A model generated the notes under the pieces. It worked only from the letters and a program-made list of their open reading frames with translations, did no database searches and was not told where the DNA came from. DNA of 64,000 nucleotides from positions 97,680-161,679 of the forward strand of contig JADJDP010000004.1 of NCBI GenBank assembly GCA_016702645.1, read 5' to 3'. The stretch is from Flavobacteriales bacterium. Its GTDB lineage: Bacteria; Bacteroidota; Bacteroidia; Flavobacteriales_F; PHOS-HE28. How positions within the stretch are numbered: the first letter of the stretch is position 1; each line of letters starts with the position of its first letter. Both the position numbers and the translations under genes were made by a program. Positions 10,320 through 17,028 of the stretch are shown here, one piece after another.

Positions 10320-10751
10320 GGTGTTCTGGTTTGGCGAAAAGATAGCCGTTCGCTCGTGTGCGGTGTGCGAGCGGCAGCCAACGGCATGCTCCGCGCGATG
10401 AACGGTCGGCCCCAGGGCATTCATTGTGGCGGCTGGATGATGCGCGAACCGCGCTCGATCGCATCGGTCGTTCGACAGGGGTGCACCGCTCGCTCGAACA
10501 AGTGTGCCGTTGCTCGTTCGTCCCTTTCGCAACGCTTCATGCACAGGTAGCTTGGTGGTGCGATACGATACAAATCCCCTCCGTTGCCATGAACACACAA
10601 AGCACATCCACCTCCATGTGGATATTCAACGATCAAGGGAGCTAGTCTCCCGTTCCTGGGTTTGTTTTGGTTTGGTGGTGGAGCCCGGTCGGCCGAAAGG
10701 TCGGCTGGGCTCGGTGCTTTTGGGAACCTCTTTCCGTTGAATACCGTTGAA
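10320..10751. other. Intergenic region with a short ORF and a GNRA hairpin
   Basis: This 430-base stretch has no family-like protein. It holds a TATCTTTT box on the minus strand (10337-10344), near the -7 consensus and placed for the response regulator. An 18-codon ORF lies at 10589-10645. A stem-loop at 10681-10712 (GAGCCC...GGGCTC, inner stem closed by a GAAA tetraloop) is followed by GGTGCTTTTGG. The hairpin could be a weak terminator for the short ORF or a leader structure for the small genes downstream. Confidence 0.4.
10589..10645 (+). CDS. Possible 18-residue peptide ORF
   Basis: ATG to TAG encoding MNTQSTSTSMWIFNDQGS. It stands alone in an intergenic region and is followed 36 bases later by a stable hairpin with a GAAA loop. 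The evidence for translation is weak: there is no homology known to me, no clear ribosome-binding site (Bacteroidota often lack one), and only its position between a divergent gene and a hairpin suggests it might be real. Confidence 0.2.
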   Translation: MNTQSTSTSMWIFNDQGS

Positions 10752-11051
10752 ATGTCAGCCCCCGGCAAGCTCAGGGCGACAAACTCACCAGCCATGGCCC
10801 AGGAACCCCATGAGATCCGCGTGCGTATCGACCAGCTCGAGCGCTTGTTGATGTTCGACTACGAGCCCGGTACGCAGGATGCGTTGTTCGACATCTGCGA
10901 CCAACAAGGCCATATTGTGAAGACCGGCGAGGTCGAGGGCCCGGTGACCCGTGTGCGCATCACCGACCTGCAAGGCGAGGAGTACTACCTGATGGTGCTC
11001 GATGGCGAATTGTCCACCGTGAAACCGTTTCAACTCCGGAAGGCCTCTTGA
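10752..11051 (+). CDS. Small conserved hypothetical protein
   Basis: A 99-residue protein from the ATG at 10752, or 85 residues from the ATG at 10794 (MAQEPHEIRVRIDQLERLL). It has no signal peptide. The predicted beta-rich core (DICDQQGHIVKTGEVEG, VTRVRITDLQGEEYYLMVLDG) resembles a small beta-sandwich or T9SS-sorting-like hairpin, but no known family is recognised. Its stop codon overlaps the TTG start of the next small ORF (TTGA), which suggests translational coupling. A hairpin precedes it at 10681-10712. Confidence 0.55.
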   Translation: MSAPGKLRATNSPAMAQEPHEIRVRIDQLERLLMFDYEPGTQDALFDICDQQGHIVKTGEVEGPVTRVRITDLQGEEYYLMVLDGELSTVKPFQLRKAS

Positions 11052-11209
11052 CCTCTTCCACTCCCATTGTGCCCACCTACCGGGCGCTGACCATCGTTGG
11101 CAATGTTCTGCAACAGGACCAGGACGGGGATATGCACCACATCGTGGTTGTAAGCACAACGTTGACAAGCAACGTGCAGGTGACCTACGAGGTCGTTAGC
11201 AAGCAATAG
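11048..11209 (+). CDS. Very small hypothetical protein, TTG start
   Basis: A 53-residue reading frame starting at TTG inside the stop codon of the previous small gene (TTGA overlap) and ending at TAG 11207-11209. The predicted sequence (VPTYRALTIVGNVLQQDQ, then VVVSTTLTSNVQVTYEVVSKQ) has alternating hydrophobic residues consistent with beta strands. The function is unknown. Support comes from the coupling geometry and protein-like composition only. Confidence 0.35.
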   Translation: MTSSTPIVPTYRALTIVGNVLQQDQDGDMHHIVVVSTTLTSNVQVTYEVVSKQ

Positions 11210-11348
11210 CTCCTTCACGGCGATCCACGGTTCGATCACATCGACCGTTCGCGCAATGGAACATCGCGTTCCTCGTGAACCGTTCGCGTCAACGAACCTG
11301 TGACGCTAGGTTGGTATCCGCAACGGTCACATCCGCCGCGCCCTACCT

Positions 11349-13151
11349 ATGCGGAACAGCTACGCTATTTTTCTTGTCGCACTCCTGTGCAACGCTGCTC
11401 AGGCATGGGGACAGGCGTATGGAGAGCTGGAAATCAACAATGTGCGTGCGCGCTTTTATGCGAACGGCCGTGTGAGCCTGGATACACTTTCCTCCTCCGC
11501 AAACTTTGAAGTTCCACTGGGCGGAGGGGCCACCACCTTGTATGTCGGGGGACTGTGGGTTGGTGGGCAAACGAGCAGCGGGCAGCTAAGTCTTTCGAGC
11601 ACCCTCTATGATCAGCATCCGGACGTGGACTTTTATCCCGGTCCGCTCACCACCACGGATGGCACGACCACCCAGGCCATCTCCGACCAGTATGACAGGG
11701 TGTGGAGCATAACAAGGGCGGAGATCGCCACACACTTGGCCTACTTCCAGTGCCTTGGTGATCCCAATTGCGATGTGGCCATCGAATTTCCAGGTGGCTA
11801 CACGATCCCTGCTTCCATCCTGGAATGGCCTGCTATCGGTCAGTTCACCCTTGGGTATGACCTCGACCTCGCCCCCTTCTACGACTACGACCAGGATGGC
11901 AACTATGTGCCTGCGAGCGGTGATGCACCGTGCATTCTGGGTGATCAGGCGCTTTTCAATGTGTTCAACGATCACCTGAGTGCGCAGAGCGGTGATCAAC
12001 CCATGGGCGTGGAGGTCCAGGCAATGCCTTTCGCCTACAACAGCGACGAGCCTGCTTTGGATGGAACGGTCTTCATGCGCTACCACCTCATCAACCGGAG
12101 CACACAGACCTACACGAACACCATGCTTGGCTTCTTCAATGATTTCGATCTCGGTTGTGCGAACGATGATTTCATCGGATGCGATCCCTCGCGCAACCTG
12201 GCATACGCGTACAACTGGGACGATAATGATGAAGGGTGTCTGGGGGCTGGTGGTTACGGTACACAACCTCCTGCCTTCGGGATGGTGCTCCTGAAGGGAC
12301 CCTTGATGGATGCGAACGCCGAGGACGATCCCGCATCGAACGAACTTCCCAATTGGAACGGGCATGGCTTCGGTGATGCTATCGTCGACAACGAGCGGTT
12401 CGGTCTTGCCCATTTCATGTATTTCAACCGCGAGGCCACCCTGAATTGCTGCAACGACCCGAACACCGAAGGTGACCACTACAATTACCTGCGGGGGATC
12501 TGGAAGGATGGTGTAACGATGAGCTACGGCGGTGTGGGCTACAATCCCGACCCGAACGCGCTCGCATGTGCGTTCATGTTCCCTGGTTCCGGCGATCCCG
12601 TTGGAGCGGGAACCGGTGGTGCCATCCAAGGTCCATGGAGCGAAGTGCAACAAGTGCTCCCCGATCGGCGCGGCTTGATGAGCATGGGCGCGTTCACTCT
12701 TGTGCCTGGCCAACACATGGACCTGGTCTTCGCATACGTGTATGCGCGAGCAGCCAGCGGTGGTGCATTGGCAAGCGTGGCGGCGCTGCAAGCGCGCGTT
12801 GATTCCGTCAGCGCATTCGCGAACACATTGCCCATTTGGAACGTGTCCGAAGTGGATGGTTTCCACGGCCAATGCGTGGACTATCCCTTCCTCGGCGTTC
12901 CCGATCAACCCGCGTTCGGTCGCTTGACGCTCTTCCCTTCTCCGGCGGCGGAGCAAGTGCGCTTCGATGCTCCGAGCGATCTCATTGGCGGTATCCTCAC
13001 CCTGCGCGATGCGATCGGACGCATCGTTCTTCGTCAGCGCGTGGTACCGGGTATGAACGACATCGAGATCAGCTTGCTTGCCAAAGGGATCTATACCTGC
13101 GAAGCAGTGACAGCGCGTGCGCGCTTCACGGGCAGGGTAGTGAAAGAGTAG
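11349..13151 (+). CDS. Large secreted protein with T9SS type A sorting domain
   Basis: A 600-residue exported protein. It begins with a signal peptide (MRNSYAIFLVALLCNAAQAWGQ) followed by an N-terminal motif common in Flavobacteriales surface proteins (NNVRARFYANG, then LYVGGLWVGG), where a product with aspartate-rich loops follows (DLDLAPFYDYDQDGNYVP). The C-terminus (LTLFPSPAAEQVRF, ILTLRDAIGRIVLRQ, LLAKGIYTCEA, FTGRVVKE) is a type A sorting domain, so the mature protein should be carried across the outer membrane by the T9SS and anchored or released. The frame is intact. A perfect palindromic terminator follows the stop. The enzymatic or adhesive role is unknown. Confidence 0.82.
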   Translation: MRNSYAIFLVALLCNAAQAWGQAYGELEINNVRARFYANGRVSLDTLSSSANFEVPLGGGATTLYVGGLWVGGQTSSGQLSLSSTLYDQHPDVDFYPGPLTTTDGTTTQAISDQYDRVWSITRAEIATHLAYFQCLGDPNCDVAIEFPGGYTIPASILEWPAIGQFTLGYDLDLAPFYDYDQDGNYVPASGDAPCILGDQALFNVFNDHLSAQSGDQPMGVEVQAMPFAYNSDEPALDGTVFMRYHLINRSTQTYTNTMLGFFNDFDLGCANDDFIGCDPSRNLAYAYNWDDNDEGCLGAGGYGTQPPAFGMVLLKGPLMDANAEDDPASNELPNWNGHGFGDAIVDNERFGLAHFMYFNREATLNCCNDPNTEGDHYNYLRGIWKDGVTMSYGGVGYNPDPNALACAFMFPGSGDPVGAGTGGAIQGPWSEVQQVLPDRRGLMSMGAFTLVPGQHMDLVFAYVYARAASGGALASVAALQARVDSVSAFANTLPIWNVSEVDGFHGQCVDYPFLGVPDQPAFGRLTLFPSPAAEQVRFDAPSDLIGGILTLRDAIGRIVLRQRVVPGMNDIEISLLAKGIYTCEAVTARARFTGRVVKE

Positions 13152-13170
13152 GAGAGAAGTCCTGCTGGCA

Positions 13171-13200
13171 CGAAGCCCTTCGATCGATCGAAGGGCTTCG
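13171..13200. terminator. Bidirectional terminator, perfect 30-bp palindrome
   Basis: Positions 13171-13200 are a perfect palindrome (half-site CGAAGCCCTTCGATC) followed on the plus strand by TGCTTTCG. It lies between the end of the T9SS cargo gene and the convergent GldL-like gene, so it can serve both strands. Confidence 0.75.
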
Positions 13201-13215
13201 TGCTTTCGTATCCAC

Positions 13216-13545
13216 CTAGTTGGTCGTTGCTCGCGAGCGCATCGGCGGTAGCAGGAACCACAGGGCGCAGACCGACAGGCCTACCAGCAGCAGCATATTG
13301 GCACCGGGCCAGTGCATGACCTTGAACACCCCGCCGGTGACCACCGCGATCACCGAGCCGACCAGCATGCCCGGAAGTTGCAGCTGTATGGACAAAGGCC
13401 CAGGCTTGCGGAACAGCAGAAGCGAAAGCGTGACGATGACCACTACGCTACTTGCAATGACGATGACCCCGGCGCCCGGCCAGTGCAGCGTCTTGAACAG
13501 GATGCCGATGATGAGGCCGGCGATACCGATGGAGCGGATGTACAT
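13216..13545 (-). CDS. GldL-like small inner-membrane protein
   Basis: A 109-residue protein from the ATG at 13545. It has about four hydrophobic segments (IGIAGLIIGILF, VIVIASSVVVIVTLSLLLF, MLVGSVIAVVTGGVF, MLLLVGLSVCALWFLL). Two copies of the motif F-K-x-x-H-W-P-G-A (FKTLHWPGAG and FKVMHWPGAN) sit at the ends of the first and third segments. The HWPGA motif is a hallmark of the N-terminal membrane part of GldL, the T9SS/gliding motor protein, but the coiled cytoplasmic tail of GldL is absent. I infer a GldL-related membrane protein of unknown role. It is not next to other gld genes. Confidence 0.65.
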   Translation of the reverse strand: MYIRSIGIAGLIIGILFKTLHWPGAGVIVIASSVVVIVTLSLLLFRKPGPLSIQLQLPGMLVGSVIAVVTGGVFKVMHWPGANMLLLVGLSVCALWFLLPPMRSRATTN

Positions 13546-13710
13546 GGTGGTAGTGTTTGGAAGCTGAATGCGGTCCGGTCGATCGGGTAACGCAGTGTAC
13601 GCGAGATTACCACCACAACGGCGCAACGGACGTCAAGATTGCGCAACGAAGTGCTTCCAACGAGCGTTGCGAACCCCGTTGTGTTCGTTGGGTCGCTGCG
13701 GTGAAAGGAA

Positions 13711-15015
13711 CTATACCACCACCGCCTTCCTGTTCATCATCTCCTCCACCGCATCCGCCTCCACGGGAATGTCCGCGAACAGGTCGATCGGCGCATCGCG
13801 CGTTACGAGGATGTTGTTCTCCAAGCGGATGCCCAGCTTCTCCTCGCGGATGTAGATGCCCGGCTCCACGGTGAAGACCATGTCCGGCTGGATCATCTCG
13901 TTCCACAGGCCCACGTCGTGTACATCGAGGCCGAGGAAGTGGCTGGTGCCGTGCATGAAGTACTTCTTGTAGAGCGGCTTTTCGGGATCCTGCTTCGCCA
14001 CATCGTTCTTGTCGATGAGCCCGAGGCCGATCAATTCGCTCTCCATGATCTTGCCCACTTCCTTGTGGTAGTCGGCGAGCAGGGTGCCGGGGCGCAGCAA
14101 TTGCGTCGCCTCGTTCTTCACGCGCAGCACCGCATCGTACACCGCGCGTTGGCGCTTCGTGAAACGGCCGTTCACCGGCACGCAGCGCGTGAGGTCGCTC
14201 GCATAGCCGCCGTACTCGCAGCCGAAATCCATCAGGATCACATCGCCGTCGTTGCACACCTGGTCGTTGGTGATGTAGTGCAGCACGCAGGCGTTGTAGC
14301 CGCTGGCGATGATCGGCGTGTAGGCATGCCCGCGCGAACCGTTGCGCAGGAACTCGTGCGTGATCTCCGCTTCGATCTCATACTCCTTCACACCGGGCTT
14401 CACGAAACCGCACACGCGTTCGAAGGCCTTGCCCGTGATCGCGATCGCGCGTTGGATCTGCTCCACCTCCTCCTTCGTCTTGCGACTGCGGATGCGGTGC
14501 ATGATCGGCGCGCTGCGCTTCACGCTGTGCAACGGGAACTGCGCGCGCGTCTCCTTGTTCTTGCGCTCCTCGCGCGTCTCCACCTCGTTGCCCTGGCGCA
14601 GGTGCTCGTTGCTGTTCAGGTACAGGTGCTCGCACTGCGGCACCAAGCGCTTGATCGTCGCTTCGTAGCTGCTCGTCCACAGCACCGTGGCGATGCCGCT
14701 CAGCTCCGTCGCCTCCTTCTGGCTGAACTTCGCGCCTTCCCAGATCGCGAGCAGTTCGCTCGTCTCACGCACGAAGAGGATCTCGCGGTCCTTCGCGTCC
14801 ACCGCATCGGGGAAGAGCAGCAGGATCGTCTCCTCCTGGTCGATGCCGCTGAGGTAGAAGATGTCGCTGGCCTGCTTGAAGGGCATCGAGCCATCGGCGC
14901 TCGTGGGCATGATGTCGTTGCTGTGGAAGATGGCGAGGCCGCCTTTCTCCATGGCTTGGCGGAAACGGGCGCGGTGCTCGCGGTAGGTGGCGGCGGAAAG
15001 GGGGGCGTAACGCAT
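13711..15015 (-). CDS. pepP: Xaa-Pro aminopeptidase (aminopeptidase P family)
   Basis: Cytosolic metallopeptidase that removes N-terminal residues before proline. The 434 residues from the ATG at 15015 match the family length. The N-terminal domain contains the AMP_N signature (FRQAMEKGGLAIFHSN, then DIFYLSGIDQEETILLL). The C-terminal pita-bread domain has the metal ligands in order: two Asp (MDFGCEYGGYASDLTR), His (MHGTSHFLGLDVHD), Glu (VFTVEPGIYI) and Glu (GIRLENNILVT). A TACATTCG promoter-like box lies just upstream of the ATG. A longer open frame to 15087 extends into repetitive intergenic sequence and is not used. Aminopeptidase P and prolidase are close relatives; the AMP_N domain favours the former. 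Confidence 0.92.
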   Translation of the reverse strand: MRYAPLSAATYREHRARFRQAMEKGGLAIFHSNDIMPTSADGSMPFKQASDIFYLSGIDQEETILLLFPDAVDAKDREILFVRETSELLAIWEGAKFSQKEATELSGIATVLWTSSYEATIKRLVPQCEHLYLNSNEHLRQGNEVETREERKNKETRAQFPLHSVKRSAPIMHRIRSRKTKEEVEQIQRAIAITGKAFERVCGFVKPGVKEYEIEAEITHEFLRNGSRGHAYTPIIASGYNACVLHYITNDQVCNDGDVILMDFGCEYGGYASDLTRCVPVNGRFTKRQRAVYDAVLRVKNEATQLLRPGTLLADYHKEVGKIMESELIGLGLIDKNDVAKQDPEKPLYKKYFMHGTSHFLGLDVHDVGLWNEMIQPDMVFTVEPGIYIREEKLGIRLENNILVTRDAPIDLFADIPVEADAVEEMMNRKAVVV

Positions 15016-15019
15016 GATG

Positions 15020-15027
15020 CGAATGTA
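15020..15027 (-). promoter_or_regulatory. Probable -7 promoter box for aminopeptidase P
   Basis: Reading the minus strand the sequence is TACATTCG, one mismatch from TAnnTTTG, ending 4 bases before the ATG at 15015. A nearly leaderless transcript would result. Confidence 0.4.
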
Positions 15028-15040
15028 GGGGAGCGAAATG

Positions 15041-15119
15041 TGAGGTGTGACGTGTGAGTGGTGAAGTGTGAAGTAGCGCCACCTCACACCTTACACCTCT
15101 GCATTCACACCACACACCT
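15041..15119. repeat. GTGTGA/TCACAC short-repeat cluster with inverted symmetry
   Basis: The first half is a run of degenerate GTGTGA units (GAGGTGTGACGTGTGAGTG, GTGAAGTGTGAAG). The second half holds the complementary units (CCTCACACCTTACACC, TTCACACCACACACC). The whole can fold back on itself. It is not coding and is unlike the flanking genes. Confidence 0.6.
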
Positions 15120-15163
15120 GTTCAAAGTTTTGTGGAAAGTCGAGGGCGAGGTTGATGGTACCG

Positions 15164-15190
15164 GTCATCCCGAGCGGAGTCGAGGGATGG
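15164..15190. repeat. Dispersed intergenic repeat of the CATCCCGAG...CGAGGGATG type
   Basis: GTCATCCCGAGCGGAGTCGA followed by GGGATGG forms a short imperfect hairpin (CATCCC/GGGATG). Similar CATCCCGAGC-xx-GTCGAGGGATG elements recur in intergenic regions of many Bacteroidota genomes. Only one copy lies in this window, so its repeat nature rests on general knowledge. The rest of 15120-15399 holds no gene. Confidence 0.4.
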
Positions 15191-15399
15191 GCGTGCCACC
15201 GGCTCAAATCGCCGGGGTCGCGCTCTCCGATTTACTCCTCGGGCGTACTTCCGCCCTGCGGGGTGTCGCTGCGATCGCTCACGCGGAATGCGCCCGGATG
15301 TGGAACTAGTCCGCGATAGCCAGTCTGAGAGCGCAGGGTCGAATTCCAAATGCTGCCAACCATCAGCGTTCCCTAAAATTGCCGCAGTAATAACCAACC

Positions 15400-15671
15400 A
15401 TGAAACAAACGCTGGTATCGATCGCCCTCTCCCCGGAAGGCATGGAGAAGATCAAGGCAAACCCCGAGTTGCAGAAGGCGGAGATGCAGTTCATCAATGA
15501 CTGGAAAGAGCAGGGGATCCTCGAGAGCTTCTTCATCACCACGAACCGCACGGGGCCTTCCTCCTCTTCAGTGGCGTGGACGGTGACCGACTGCGTGCGC
15601 TGATTGAAGGCCTGCCTTACTTCCCCTTCATGGCAAAGGTGGAATACTTCGAAGTGGACAGGCAGTTCTGA
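15400..15671 (+). CDS. Small dimeric alpha-beta-barrel-like protein (frameshifted)
   Basis: About 90 residues once repaired. The first frame (MKQTLVSIALSPEGMEKI..., WKEQGILESFFIT) is open to about 15552. The sequence then continues in another frame as AFLLFSGVDGDRLRALIEGL, PYFPFMAKVEYFEVDRQF and a stop at 15669-15671. The pattern (an N-terminal strand, a helix with a solvent-exposed EKIKANPEL, then LPYFPFM and a terminal strand EYFEVD) resembles YciI- or muconolactone-isomerase-like ferredoxin folds. No catalytic function can be assigned. A near-consensus TAAAATTG box lies at 15374-15381. The single-base indel is probably a consensus error. Confidence 0.6.
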
Positions 15672-15695
15672 GCAGGCCGCATCGAACCGAGAGAC

Positions 15696-16121
15696 ATGGC
15701 ATCCAAGCCCAACAAAACCCACGCTACCGCCGCCAGCGTGGATGCCTTCATCGACAAGCAGCCGAAGGAGGAAGTGCGCGACGATTGCCGCACGCTGATG
15801 AACTTGATGCACGAACTCACCGGCGAGGAACCGCACATGTACGGGCCAACGATCGTGGGCTACGGCACCTACCACTACACGTATGCGAGCGGTCATTCGG
15901 GCAGTGCACCCTTGGCGGCCTTCAGTCCGCGCAAGCCGGAGCTCGTGATCTACCTCGGCGCAGAAGCGCAGGAGCCGGAGCTGCTTGCCAAGCTGGGCAA
16001 GTACAGGGCAACCAAGGGCTGCTTGTATGTGAAGAAGTTGGCCGACATCGACCTGAAGGTGCTGAAGCTCATGCTGAAGAAGTCGATCGCTCGCACGAGG
16101 AAGGCCTATCCGCTGTCCTAG
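15696..16121 (+). CDS. DUF1801 domain protein
   Basis: A 141-residue cytosolic protein of the DUF1801 (YdhG-like) family, whose biochemical role is unknown. The recognisable features are the N-terminal helix (VDAFIDKQPKEEVRDDCRTL), the core motif MYGPTIVGYGTYHYTY, the strand ELVIYLG and the C-terminal GCLYVKKLADIDLKVLKLML. It starts 24 bases after the small barrel-like protein on the same strand, so the two may form an operon. The frame is intact. Confidence 0.85.
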   Translation: MASKPNKTHATAASVDAFIDKQPKEEVRDDCRTLMNLMHELTGEEPHMYGPTIVGYGTYHYTYASGHSGSAPLAAFSPRKPELVIYLGAEAQEPELLAKLGKYRATKGCLYVKKLADIDLKVLKLMLKKSIARTRKAYPLS

Positions 16122-16219
16122 TCCGCGCCCGCAGGGGAGGACACGAGCGGCTGCTCATGTGGAACAATTCCAAACAGATGGGCGTTGGCTACTTGCTTCA
16201 TCGCCAACGGCCGCGCCCG

Positions 16220-16227
16220 TAAGTTTG
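16220..16227 (+). promoter_or_regulatory. Promoter -7 box of the sdh operon
   Basis: TAAGTTTG matches TAnnTTTG exactly, 22 bases before the sdhC ATG. A TTG about 24 bases further upstream could be the -33 element. Confidence 0.6.
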
Positions 16228-16249
16228 CGGCCGTTCCCAACGCATCAGC

Positions 16250-16930
16250 ATGGCCCGTCAAGGACTCTTCGGTTCCTCCCTCGTCAAGAAGTACTGGATG
16301 GCCCTCACGGGCCTTTTCCTTATCAGCTTTCTGGTGGTCCACGCCACGGTGAACGCGATGATCTTCTTCAATGACGGGGGCGTCACGTTCAACGAAGCGG
16401 CCCACTTCATGGGCACCAACCCGCTCATCCGCGCGATGGAGTTCGTGCTTTTTGCGGGCCTCATCCTGCATATCGTGGACGGTTTGATGCTCTGGAGCCA
16501 GAACCGCGCAGCGCGTCCGGTGAAGTACGCCATGGAGAAGGGCAGCGCGAACCGCAGTTGGTACAGTGCGAGCATGGGCATCCTCGGCACCCTCCTGTTG
16601 CTTTTCCTCATCATGCACTTGTGGCACTTTTGGGTGAAGAGCCGCATCACCGGCTTGCGCGAGATCGAAGGCATGCCGGGCCACGACAACCTCTACATCG
16701 AGATGGTGGAGGTCTTCGCGAGCCCCGTTCCCGTGGTGCTCTACGTGCTGGGTTGTTTCAGCTTGTTCTGGCACCTGCTGCACGGTTTCCAAAGCGCCTT
16801 CCAAAGTGTCGGCATCAACCACAAGCGCTACACCCCGATCATCAAGATGGTGGGTGCCGGTTTCAGCATCGTCATCTCCGCGCTCTTCGCCTCGATGCCG
16901 GTGAGCATGTACTTCGGTTGGATCCAATGA
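16250..16930 (+). CDS. sdhC: Succinate dehydrogenase cytochrome b subunit
   Basis: Membrane anchor and haem/quinone-binding subunit of complex II. The 226 residues and five hydrophobic segments fit the single-anchor (type B) form found in Bacteroidota, where one protein replaces SdhC and SdhD. Segments seen include WMALTGLFLISFLVVHATVNAM, AMEFVLFAGLILHIVDGLML, SMGILGTLLLLFLIMHLWHFW, VVLYVLGCFSLFWHLLHGFQ and MVGAGFSIVISALFASMPVS. The histidines in LVVHA, LILHI, MHLWHF and LLHGF are candidate haem ligands. It is the first gene of sdhCAB, preceded by a good -7 box and followed by a long intercistronic hairpin. Confidence 0.95.
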   Translation: MARQGLFGSSLVKKYWMALTGLFLISFLVVHATVNAMIFFNDGGVTFNEAAHFMGTNPLIRAMEFVLFAGLILHIVDGLMLWSQNRAARPVKYAMEKGSANRSWYSASMGILGTLLLLFLIMHLWHFWVKSRITGLREIEGMPGHDNLYIEMVEVFASPVPVVLYVLGCFSLFWHLLHGFQSAFQSVGINHKRYTPIIKMVGAGFSIVISALFASMPVSMYFGWIQ

Positions 16931-16934
16931 AATT

Positions 16935-17004
16935 GAGCCGCGAGCTTCCAGCCATTAGCCACGAGCTTGTCCGGGGCAAGCTCGTGGCTAGTGGCTCGCG
17001 GCTC
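16935..17004 (+). promoter_or_regulatory. Long hairpin between sdhC and sdhA
   Basis: The outer stem GAGCCGCGAGC (16935-16945) pairs perfectly with GCTCGCGGCTC (16994-17004). The inner stem TAGCCACGAGCTTG (16956-16969) pairs perfectly with 16977-16990. An asymmetric bulge separates them and the apical loop is 7 bases. No T-run follows, so it is unlikely to be a terminator. It may be an RNA-processing or stability element that changes the ratio of anchor to catalytic subunits, or a dispersed palindromic element. It ends 24 bases before the sdhA ATG. Confidence 0.7.
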
Positions 17005-17028
17005 GAAGCTCTTCAGAACTCCTCGACC

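Noticed and set aside
13918..15057. 379-codon plus-strand frame, very rich in Ala, Leu and His
   Set aside because: It is the antisense of aminopeptidase P, which carries all metal ligands on the minus strand.
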